This document shows positions 47,496 through 56,703 of a stretch of 64,000 nt of DNA, piece by piece; positions within the stretch are counted from its first letter, which is position 1; every line of letters starts with the position of its first letter. The notes below the pieces were generated by a model that did no database searches, had not been told where the DNA came from, and saw only the letters and a program-made list of their open reading frames with translations. Both the position numbers and the translations under genes were made by a program. The DNA comes from Linanthus parryae (taxonomy: Eukaryota; Streptophyta; Magnoliopsida; Ericales; Polemoniaceae), in contig JALGPY010000001.1 of NCBI GenBank assembly GCA_023055425.1, positions 69,992,994 through 70,056,993 on the forward strand. The letters are read 5' to 3'.

Positions 47496-49860
47496 GAAGG
47501 AAGTGATGCGATGGACATGGTTGTAACGAATCCGAAACTTGCGAATCTTACAAAGGAATGGAAGATTATGCAACGTGTGGCCGAGAAATATCAGATGCTT
47601 ATTGCGAAGGTGGGTGGTACCAAATACAACTGATATGTGTTGTGCGATAATGAGGTGAGACGTCGAGTTTGCCATGTGTAGTATTTGGCGTTGATGAAGT
47701 GAACTTGATAAATTTTTTATGTGATATAATATATGATGTTGTTAATGCAATTTTCATGGCAATAAGATACAGGCTACTGCATTTGGGACCGATATTCCTA
47801 CCTGTAAGTTTAGCCTGTTTCAAAGGCTTGAAACAGCTTGAAACTGATTCAAGGGTTCAAAAGTTACACTCCAGATTCAAGCATGAGCTTAGGGGGAGCT
47901 GATGATCTTCTTTAAACTCCTAATCTCTTATAATTCATTATACGTTAGTTGATGATGAAAGTAAAATCATTCTTCTATCATAAACTGTGATTAATGTATG
48001 TGTTTGACTCAGTTTTTGCAGGGATATATATTTTCATATTTTACATGATTATTTCCTAATCTATTTGATTGCATGATGGAAATCAATCTGTCAGAGTTAT
48101 TATGCACATTGATCTGCTGTATTTAAAGCTTCCCAACCTTCAAACAAACAAGATCAAGTAAGCATCTTTGAAGATACTGAGCAACTAGCCGTTGGCACAG
48201 CTGTTAGAAGAGTCAAAGACTTGCAGCTAATTTTTAGGAAAGTTTGTTAATGAAGATCCAGCATATCTTCAATTCAAACAAGCTGCATAAAAGGGATTTT
48301 GAATGAGGAATTTCGAAGACACAACATAACAGAACACACACAGACATTTAAAATCCACACAGGATTGACAAGAAACCAAGAAGCAGATCCACATCACACA
48401 ATCCAATCATCTGAAGAACACTGCACATTCACTGAAGACTTAGCTCTCAGTTTTCTTTTCTTTTGGTCTTCATTTGTATATCTTTTATATAATACTTTTA
48501 GTGCTTATTCTTGTGGATTGTTCAAGGAGAAGAATAGAGAATTCTTAGTTAATCTGTTAGCTAGAGCAGATACTAGATAGGTTAGTGAGAACCACAAGCT
48601 GTAACAGAGTAAGGCATCTCTCTGTGCTTGAGATCTAGGGCTTAAATTTTGATTATAAGAATTGAGTTGAAAATTATGCAGGGATTAAGTCCATGAGGTA
48701 GAGACGTAGGTCCAAGTGCAATGAGCTCTATAAATCACTGTGTCTCTTGCATTTACATTGCTACATTTTGCTTAGCTTACAAACTGCTCAAAACAGGTTT
48801 TCAGTTCAAGGGCTTGAACCTCATTTCCAGGCCTTGAAAACTATCAACTTTCTATTTAGTTTCTATTTTGACTCCAAGGACTTGAAACTCATTTCAAGGC
48901 CTTGAAATACATGCTGCATTCCACAAACTTCTTTGAAACCACTCTTTTAGCAAAAGTTGCAAAAGTTTCCATACTCTATTCAACCCCCACCCCTTCTAGA
49001 GTATTGATCATGTAGTTATTCCTACTGTACCTTCCTTCACTACCTATGATGCAAAGTTGCACGTGTACTCGTCCTACTGGTTCAGTAATGAGAATGTGCG
49101 TCGTGTTGCTCCGGCGCATCGGTACATTGACAACGACTTTCAAATCGTTCTTAACATTTCTCTCAAAGTGGAGGATGTTATGGATGTTGTTGTCACTGAT
49201 GTTGAAAGCATGTTTAGTTTGAATATTCTAAAGGAGGCACGCGCTATGGAAGATCACCCGGAAAAATTCGGCCAGTTTATTAGAAATACTATTTGACTTT
49301 GTGATTCATATATGTGTTAGTCTGAGTGTGTTCTGAATTTTTCCCTATCACGTTTATCGTGGGAACCTACGTCGTTGTTATTGTCCTTGTGGTTTTGTCA
49401 GTAAAGAACGTGCCTTGTAGAGATGGTAATGGTCGGGTTGATGTCATAATATATTCATGGATGAATCGTAAGTTTATTTATAGACGTATTTCTGATTGTG
49501 CTAACTGAATGACTGTGTATTTCTCCGCACCGTGTCAGTGCGTCTAAATTGTAATGGTCAATATTGTATGCAGGCTAACTCATGTTTGTGTTTCTGACTG
49601 GGATGATGCTGCTACAATGGATGGTGGTAGGCTAGCCCTTTTTTCGTCCATGTACACAGTTATAGTCATGACCAATGAGTCAGCGGCCAAGTATTTGGGT
49701 TTGTTACTTTGTTCTCTTGTACGCGTATTTTTGCAAGCGTTCGTATTGCACCCGTAGAAATGCAAAAAAAGCCTTTGAATATTTTTGTATCGCCCAAGTT
49801 AGATGTGAGATTTAAGAATGTTTTAAACGCATATTTCTCTTTGAGGAAAATGGGTTTCAA
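47496..49860 (+). pseudogene. Replication protein A-like OB-fold gene, disrupted
   Basis: The exon after 'ttcatttgtag' (47496-47654) reads LTKEWKIMQRVAEKYQML, has an in-frame TGA, then YVLCDNE at a gag|gtgaga donor. The next exon has lost its acceptor (cat for cag at 47755-47757) and reads GNKIQATAFGTDIP to 47801. After a solo LTR it continues TVPSFTTYD, LHVYSSYWFSNENVRR, RYIDNDFQIVLNISLKVED (49026-49296). This order matches the first DNA-binding OB-fold of RPA large-subunit proteins. The following exons (VKNVPCRDGNGRVDV near 49400; VSDWDDAATMDGGRLALFSS and VIVMTNESAAKYLG, 49585-49700) fit the second OB-fold. RPA binds single-stranded DNA in replication and repair; plant RPA1-like copies are also common in Helitrons. 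No Helitron ends or Rep/helicase were seen. Confidence 0.68.
47802..49016 (+). mobile_element. G: solo LTR of the B family inside the RPA-like exon
   Basis: TGTAAGTTTAGCCTGTTTCAAAGG at 47803 matches the LTR B start, 'ctagccgttgg' and 'ccatactctattcaaccccc...tctagagtatt' match its middle and end, and the size (~1.2 kb) agrees. The flanks share tattcctac (47793-47801 and 49017-49025). Removing the block with one flank copy rejoins GTDIP to TVPSF in frame. It is rich in 'ttcaaggccttgaa'-type palindromes. The exact 3' terminus (no clear CA) is unsettled. Confidence 0.78.
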
Positions 49861-50384
49861 CTCAGTTCCTGTTTGACGCACGGGATGTGCGCGTTGGGGG
49901 GGTTGTCAGAGTGGTAGGAATTGTAACTTACTGAGTATGTTATTTCCAATAGTAATGGATAAGCTTGTACATGACTTCCGTGTGCGGACTTTGCAGGCGA
50001 GATTGCAATTATAAGAAAATCAGGGTATTGAGTGATCTGAAGTTGTTGCTGTCGAAGTGAGCGTCAAATAAACCAAATGCAGAGTTCAAGCTAACGAGAA
50101 TCGTGGATCTGCCAGCAATGCCGGTATAGTTGTGTGCCACTACTTTAATCCTTTCTTTTTTTATATGTTTGTTTTTCATTCCCCCCACCCCACCCCACCC
50201 GTTTCCCTTTACACAGGACATTATTATCGGTATGTGTGTATGCATAACTTACCACTGTTGATTGAAAATTATTCTGATGTATGGTGTATTTATAATATCA
50301 AAACACAAGCTTTACTACTGAACTGTATCTTGGCAAATAATTTCCTATAATGTCTGCTTAACTGTTGGGGTAGAAGGAAGAGAT
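49861..50384. other. Unassigned sequence between RPA-like gene and Tat element
   Basis: No supported coding frame; possible 3' end of the RPA-like gene (donor/acceptor-like sites at about 49996 and 50128). It has a C-rich run (50180-50200). The left edge of the Tat element is not marked by an LTR. Confidence 0.35.
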
Positions 50385-51440
50385 GTGGATCAAAGTTATG
50401 ATAATCGTAGCTCTAGATTCATAGTGCACATGGTATCCTGCATGCAACAGTTGAGCCGTTCCGCAAGTCATTCAAATAGAGAAATTGTCAGGGCTGCGCG
50501 ATCCACCGGCTTGGAAATGACTTTCGCGCAAACGGATAAGAAAACGGATGCAAACCACCAAAGACCATTGTATGTGACGGCAGTAATCAATGGGGTCGAG
50601 TTCAAGAGAGATTTCGTCTATGGAGGAGCTGCAGTGAATGTGATACCCCTCAGCACTCTTGAGTTGGCAAGTATCCTGGAGAACAAGATTACCAAACGGC
50701 TGTCGCCTCTGATGGGATTTGGGAGTGACTCGCGGATGACTGTTGGATGGATTTGCCTAGGAATTCAGATTGGCCAAATCAAGTGCTCTGCCAAGTTCCA
50801 TGTCATTGATGCCAATACCACCTACCATATGATCATTGGGCGAGCATGGATCCATCACTTCGATGAAGTGCCTTCCACGGCTCATCAAGTAATGAAGGCC
50901 ATTTGAAGAAACAAAGTAGTTGAAATACCAGCCTCAGTGAACCCTTTCAATTTGGAGGAGGCGCACTTGTCTGAGGCGGTTTGGTTCACGGAAATGGCAG
51001 ATGAGATAACCCCAGCACCGTTTCAGCCAACCCCTTTGCCCAAGTGGGAGAACATCAAGGACCGGTCAACATCAGGAGTAATGATAATGCGAGAAGCCCA
51101 AAAGGAGAAGCAGTCTGTACAAGATGAAACAACAAAGATAGCCTATCAAAGGAAGAATGTTTACCCTCAAGAGGGTGGTCGAGCACAACAATGAGGGTAA
51201 GGAGATCAATAGTTTCTATGCAAATGGAAAGAAGTGCTATCGCATCTGAAGGTGCGCGGGGTCATCTTTGTCCCTCCCATAGAAGATGTCCCTGAGCAAA
51301 TTTGCGAGCTCACAAAAGCTCCAAAAAAGGATGGGGAGAAGGAATCACTGGAGGAATTCAAGGAAGCTTCTGAATGCATGGAGGATCACCAAAAACCTCA
51401 GAAGCAGGAGTTAAAGGAAGTATTCTTAAGCCCAACATAG
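50385..51440 (+). pseudogene. pol: Tat I protease and linker
   Basis: ITFxxxD-like context is replaced by MTFAQTDKK, then RPLYVTAVINGVEFKRDFVY and GGAAVNVIPLSTLEL. The active-site triplet that should begin with Asp reads Tyr-Gly-Gly (VYGGAAV), so catalysis is lost. FHVIDANTTYHMIIGRAWIH and VPSTAHQVMKAI complete the retropepsin fold, followed by a stop at 50904. The linker NPFNLEEAHLSEAVWF and an acidic region (51234-51440) lead to RT. The whole is a pepsin-type aspartic protease of the Tat/Ogre type. Confidence 0.8.
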
Positions 51441-53290
51441 GGGAAGAAAGGACCAGTTTTCTTAAGCGCAGAACTCAATGTCGAGGAAGAGAAAGTTCTG
51501 CTGGAGTCGCTAAAGTACTAAAAAGATGTCTTTGCATGGGATTATGATGAAACGCAAGGTCTGGATAAGGAGGGTACTATGCACCCGCTGGATGCCATTC
51601 CAGGATCAAAGCAGGTGAAGCAGAGCGCGAGGACCTTTCGCCCAGAGGTCGATGTCAAGATAAAGGAGGAGATAGTTAAACTGCTAAATGCAAAATTCAT
51701 CGAGCCTAATCATCATCCCACCTGGCTTGCCAATATTTTGCATGTTCTAAAGAAGAACGGAAGCCTCCGTGTATGCGACAATTTTAGGGACTTGAATCGC
51801 TTCTGCCCAAAGGATGATTTAACACTGCCAAATATAGACCTGCTAATTGATACTAATGCTGATCATCAGATGTTCAGCTTCATGGATGGATTCAGTGGCT
51901 ACAACCAGATCAAGATGGAATCTGAGGATGCAAGAAAGACAGCTTTCATCACACCTGTGGGAGTATTCCACTACACGGTTATGCCATTTGGATTAAAGAA
52001 TGCAGGTGCGACCTACCAACGTGCGATGATGGAACTCTTTCATGACATGATGCATCAGGTAGTAGAATTATACGTGGATGATCTTGTCATCAAGTCTAAG
52101 AAAAAGGAGGATCATTTAGAATACTTGAGAAAGGTTTTTGAGAGATGCAGAAGGTTCCATCTAAAGATGAACCCCATGAAATGTGCATTTGGGGTAACCT
52201 CAGGGAAGTTCTTGGGATGCGCGATACATGGACATGGGATTGAGCCTGATCCCGCGAAGGTCTCGGCTGTTACTAGCCTGCCAGTGCCTCAGACTCAGAG
52301 TGTGTTGAAGACGTTCTTGGGAAAGCTTTCCTATCTGCGACGGTTCATACCAGCAATAGCAGAAGTTGCATTCTGTTTTCGCAATCTGTTTAATGAGAAT
52401 GCAACGTATGCTTGGACAGCAGAACACCAAGTTGCATTTGAAAATTTGAAGCAATTGTTGACATCTCCACGGGTCATGATTGAACCTCAGCTCGGATCCC
52501 CACTGCTTATGTACCTTACCTCCACAAAGAAGTCCATCGGAGCTCTGTTGGCTCAAGAGTTCGAAGGACAAGAAAGGACCGTCTACGACATCTAGGGCGT
52601 GGTCCAGTCTGCCGAGTTCAGGTACACGGACATTGAACGTCATTGCCTAGCTTTATTCTTTGTCATAGGAAAATTAAAGCATTACTTTGCCTCTCATAAA
52701 TTCGTAATCGTAACCAAAAGCGATCCCATCCGATACCTGTTGGGACACTCTGCTCCATTTGGGAGATTGGAAAATTAGTACATCACTGTATCGCAATATG
52801 ATATAACATGCACGCGCCCAAAGGCTATCAAATCTCAGGCGGTGGCGGATCTTTTGGCACAGTTCCAAGGTGAGAATTATGAGCCTATGGTGGAAGGAGA
52901 TCTCGAGGGGTTAGAAGTCTATGTGATGGAGTCACTGTACTGGAAATTGCACTTCGATTGGTCATCAACAAGAGGTGGGGGAGGAAATGGTATTGTCCTG
53001 ACCAAACCTAATGGGTAAGTCATCCAAATGTCGAACAAACTGAACTTTACAGTAGCCAACAATGAAACCGAATATGAAGCCCTTATTGCTGGTCTTCTCG
53101 CGGTACGGGAGATTCCAATCTCATTGTTTAAGAGGCCTCAGGCGAATATGGTCTGAAAGAAGCGAACTTGCTGAGCTATAGGTCGATCGTGCAGAAGCTG
53201 GTGCAGTGGTTTGAATCCATCAAGTATGAGCACACCCCTAGATCAAACAACCGACATGAAGATGCCCTGGCTACTTTCGGGTCGAAGATC
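51441..53290 (+). pseudogene. pol: Tat I reverse transcriptase, RNase H and second RNase H
   Basis: RT: VKQSARTFRPEVDVKIKEEI, NFRDLNRFCPKDD, MDGFSGYNQIKM, GVFHYTVMPFGLKNAGATYQ and catalytic YVDD at 52071-52082, all in one open frame from 51579 to 52595. RNase H is weak: the first Asp context reads PLLMYLTSTKKSIGALL and stops follow at 52593 and 52777. The second RNase H has LHFDWSSTRGGGGNGIVL, LNFTVANNETEYEALIAGLL (52940-53115) and a tail HTPRSNNRHEDALATFGSKI to 53290, with one stop and one frameshift. The extra RNase H marks the Tat lineage and is thought to replace or assist the first. Confidence 0.88.
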
Positions 53291-54892
53291 AGTTCAGATA
53301 AGTGTCCAGCCAAGATCTATATCGAGGTTAAAACAACTCCTTCTATGATAAGGGATTTATGCGAGGATGATTTTGACGAAGCTGAAAATTGGAGGAAATC
53401 CATCATGAGCGCAATGGCTAAAGGAACAAGCAAGGAAAGTTGGGTTTCCACAAAAGGGTTCTGCATACATGACAACTTGATATATTACAAAGGGCCTGGA
53501 GGAATCTTGATGCGATGTGTCGCGGAAGAGGAAGGACAAGCCCTACTATAGAAAAGTCACCAGAATTCTTGCGGAGAGAACGAGGTTTCTATCTAGAGGA
53601 GGGCGCAGAGGTACTGAATTCACTGGTCGCAGATGTCATATTATGCTACAATTGTGCAGAGCAATTGTGAGAAGTGCGCGTTGATAAATTATTCTTTGTA
53701 AGTGACTGCGATTGACGACAAAGATGATTGGGGGAAGCCCATAATTGATTATCTGCGAGATGAGATCCTTCCAAGCAATAAGAAGGAGGCTGAGAAGCTG
53801 AAGAGGAAGTCAGATTGGTATGTGCTAAAGGAAAACTTGCTATGGCGAAAGGGACATGAGGGAAACTTGCTCAGATGCTTGAATGGTCAAGAAATTCAAG
53901 AAGTCATGGAAATGTCTCACCGGGTGGAAAACCAAGGGGGCGCGAAGTTATGCAGGTAGCTCTTGACTGTTGGTTATTTCTGGCCGACTATGGAGGCTGA
54001 TTGTTGCGCGAAGGTCAGGAGGTGCCAACAATGTCAGTTCACACTTTTTCTCTAGACTTCATTGGGCCCATTCGTCCTCCATTGCATGGGAATCAGTTCA
54101 TGTTGATCGAGACAGAGAAATTCACCAAATGGGTCGAAGCAGTCCCACTAAAAACATCAAACGCATTGACGGCTGTCAAGTTCATTCAAGAGAATATCAT
54201 ATATTGTTTTGGGAGTCCTAATACAATCCTATCCAATAATGGGACGCCCTTTGTCAATCGTCAAGTAGCTGCAAAGGTGATGGAATATAACGTGAGGAAA
54301 GTGTGCTCAGCACCTTACTATCCAAAGGGGAATGGCCAAGATGAAGCGACAAACAAAACTTTGTTAAGGATTTTAAGCAAGGTGGTCGCAGATGATCACA
54401 ATAAGTGGTCGGATTCCTTGAACTTGGCACTATGGGCCTATCGCACGTAACCAAGGACTCCCACATGGGTTTCTCCTTTTCTCATTTGCCATGGGACTGA
54501 AGCAGTGGTTCCTACTGAGGTTAAGTTCAACTCTGCAAGGTAGGCCTTCAGCGCTTTATATGAGAATGAACGCTACCACGACCTCATTTTGCTTGAAGAG
54601 AAGTGTGAACAAGCCAAAAGGACGAATACAAAGTATAAGGAGAGAATCTCTCGAGCCTACAACAAGATTGTCCAGCACCGAGACTTTGTTGTAGGAGATC
54701 TAGTCTTACGAGCATCCGACCATTTCATGCGCAAAGCAGCTCACCCCAAGTTCACTGCCAATTGGGAAGGACCTTCCGAGGTCAAAGAAGTCTTTGACAG
54801 CGGCTATTGCACTATTCTACGATGCCATGGGACTGCCACGACAATCAACATGCGATGGCTTAGGAATTACTATCCCTACCCTTCTCTTTGTA
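53291..54892 (+). pseudogene. pol: Tat I integrase with two N-terminal zinc-binding-like modules
   Basis: Module one (53390-53680) runs NWRKSIMSAMAK, DNLIYYKGPGGILMRCVAEE, SHQNSCGENEVSI, IHWSQM and NCEKC, with three stops. Module two (53705-54030) runs DDWGKPIIDYLRDEILPSN, VLKENLLWRKGHEGNLLRCL, GGAKLCR, VGYFWPTMEADCC and CQQCQ. The core follows: LDFIGPIRPP, FTKWVEAVPLK, LSNNGTPFVN, APYYPKGNGQDEATNKTLL. The second catalytic Asp is Asn (54231-54239 region); the first Asp and the Glu are kept. The C-terminal domain is DFVVGDLVLRASDHFM, NWEGPSEVKEVFDSGYC, INMRWLRNYYP. A frameshift lies near 54450-54590. It is closely related to the integrase on the minus strand at 63325-64000. Confidence 0.85.
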
Positions 54893-55034
54893 CTTTCCAC
54901 TTACATTGTACGTTTCTTATATCCTCCCATATGAGGATTCAATTAATGGTAAAAACTCTCCCATATGAGAGCTCTTTTATCAATTGCTGGTTTCACTTTA
55001 TCGTTTGTTCTGAGACTGATAGTCAATTACTTTA

Positions 55035-55345
55035 CAAACCTAAAGCATATCTGTCTAGATAGAACCAATGTATGTCTTGTAGGCATATCTGCCTAGATAG
55101 CAATCTCTCCTAAAAGTCTATCTGTCTAGATAGCGGCGATGCGCGAACTAAGCCTATCTGTTAAGATAGCATCAAAACTAAGCCTATCTGTTTAGATAGC
55201 AGCAAAATCAAAGACTATCTGTTTAGATAGCAGAAATACCCAAGCATAAGCATGTCTTTCCAGATAGCAGCAATACACAATCATAAGCCTATCTGTTCAG
55301 ATAACAGTAATATACAAACTAAATCCTATCTGTCTAGATAGCAGC
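55035..55345 (+). repeat. Ladder of nine small palindromes in the 3' UTR of Tat I
   Basis: Repeats of the type GCCTATCTGTTTAGATAGCA, at about 55042, 55083, 55117, 55154, 55180, 55214, 55249, 55289 and 55324, spaced 26-42 bp. The arms CTATCT/AGATAG are kept while the four central bases vary (TCTA-, TTTA-, CCTA-type). The intervals contain A-rich spacers (aaaactaag, caaaatcaaag). Confidence 0.88.
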
Positions 55346-56668
55346 TGTGCACAAGAGATTCCGGCGGGGAGACCTCCGTGTACACCGTATGTAGAGGATC
55401 AGAGATGGCACAGGAAGAGTTGGGTTGTGTGTAGGGAGAGAGTAAGGCAGTAGTAATGTCTGAGAGAGAGACAGAGGTTTGGCAGAGCTTCCGCGTATGG
55501 CCAGTGTGTCCTCCTTTGTATGGAAAGGTTAACGTCCTATATATAACAGAGAACGTGACCGTTGCAGTGTGGTTAATGCTCCCATCAATGGCGGCTTAAT
55601 TAGCTTAACAGCAACGGCACGTTCGTCCGCTTATATAGGGACCGTTACAGCACGTTATGCGCGAATACCGGAACCGTTATGAGGTTGACCGGGTTTGACC
55701 GGATTGAACGGGTTTATGGAGCTCGTGCCATAAATCTCTCAAAAGCAGTTACTAAAGGTCGCGCGCGGGCTTGGCTCGCACGCGACAGGACTTACTCTAG
55801 CCTCCAAACCACTAAGTCCCTACAAGTCCCGTGCAATGGTATGCGAGGGCTCTGTCTCGCAGCCCCCACATGGATCAGCGCGGCTGGTGATCCAGTGTGT
55901 GTGGAGCACAATATGGTGTGCTGGATGGTTGCCACGTGGCCCAGATCTGCTAGCTCAGAAAGCACTATCTACATTAGCCCCCTTTCTGCGCGTGAAGGCT
56001 CATAGCTGTATAGACTTCCATGCGCGGAAACCAACATGCGCGTCGCCGCCACGCACCAATTCAAATACGGGTAAGTTCAGCCCCCGTGCGTGCCATTATG
56101 ACCTAAAACCCCTAGAGTCGTGCCGTCTGGCCTTTAGGGTTTTAGGCGTGACGTCGGCTTGTCCTGTGATTGCGCGATTCGACGGTGACGGTTGCGATTC
56201 GACTACTGAAAGGACGCAACCCTTCATTGTTTTTGGATAAATACTTTGTACTCTCCATTGTTGCAAACCATCACTTCTTTCTTTCAAAGTGAATGATACC
56301 CGGAAGTCTTCGAGAGCAGATTCAGATAATCAATCACCAGTTCAGAACTGCAAATCGTCTTCTTCAACTGTGTGTATCCAAGAAAGCTTCACGAAAACAA
56401 GGTTGGCCTTGTTCAATTTCGATTTAAAATACCAGTGTATGCTTTGAACTGTGTTGGATCTGCAAACCCATATTATCTGTTGAAACTTGTGAAGAAACTT
56501 TGATCTTTGAACCCACTTTTGCTTTAATCCTTCAATAGTAAGGACTTCGGATGTGGGGTTTTGAAATCACTGATAATGCAACCCTCTAATTTCTGAAATC
56601 GATACCAGAAACTGTTCATCTTTCTTTCCATAGATCTTGAATCTCGAAATTCAAACTGAAGTGGGGCA
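55346..56668 (-). repeat. Proposed 3' LTR of Tat II
   Basis: On the minus strand it would begin TGCCCCACTTCAGTTTG two bases after the polypurine tract. It has a TATA box CCCTATATAA at 55640-55631 and ends near TCTCTTGTGCA at 55346. No second copy is in the window to confirm it. A purine-rich 'gagattccggcggggaga' next to 'tgtacacc' (55379) also permits a plus-strand LTR start for Tat I. The left boundary is therefore uncertain. Confidence 0.45.
56236..56243 (+). promoter_or_regulatory. Possible TATA box of the plant mobile domain gene
   Basis: GATAAATA lies about 460 bp upstream of the ATG, followed by a CT-rich leader. An 'agggttttagg' telo-box-like motif is about 95 bp further upstream (56137). 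A good acceptor (ttttttcttgctcttccgcag) sits directly before the ATG, so a 5' UTR intron is likely. It is judged only by motif and position. Confidence 0.4.
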
Positions 56669-56670
56669 TA

Positions 56671-56697
56671 CTTCTCCCCCTTTTTTCTTGCTCTTCC
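56671..56697 (-). other. Polypurine tract (minus strand) next to proposed LTR
   Basis: The plus strand reads cttctcccccttttttcttg, that is, a long purine run on the minus strand ending two bases from a TG. The same pyrimidine run also serves as a plausible splice-acceptor tract for the + strand gene that starts at 56704. Confidence 0.5.
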
Positions 56698-56703
56698 GCA
56701 GGA

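Larger units (their letters stand above)
50385..55345 (+). mobile_element. Tat I: 5'-truncated Tat-lineage Ty3/gypsy element
   Basis: Contains protease, RT, RNase H, a second (archaeal-type) RNase H, integrase and a palindrome-rich 3' UTR, in the order and with the motifs of the Tat lineage (dual RNase H is diagnostic). There is no gag and no 5' LTR: the sequence begins just upstream of the protease. Multiple stops, frameshifts and catalytic substitutions make it a dead copy. It ends in or next to the LTR at 55346. Confidence 0.85.

Noticed and set aside
42209..50384. Complete Helitron around the RPA-like gene
   Set aside because: No Rep/helicase frame and no convincing TC start or CTRR end with hairpin could be fixed by eye; kept only as a possibility.
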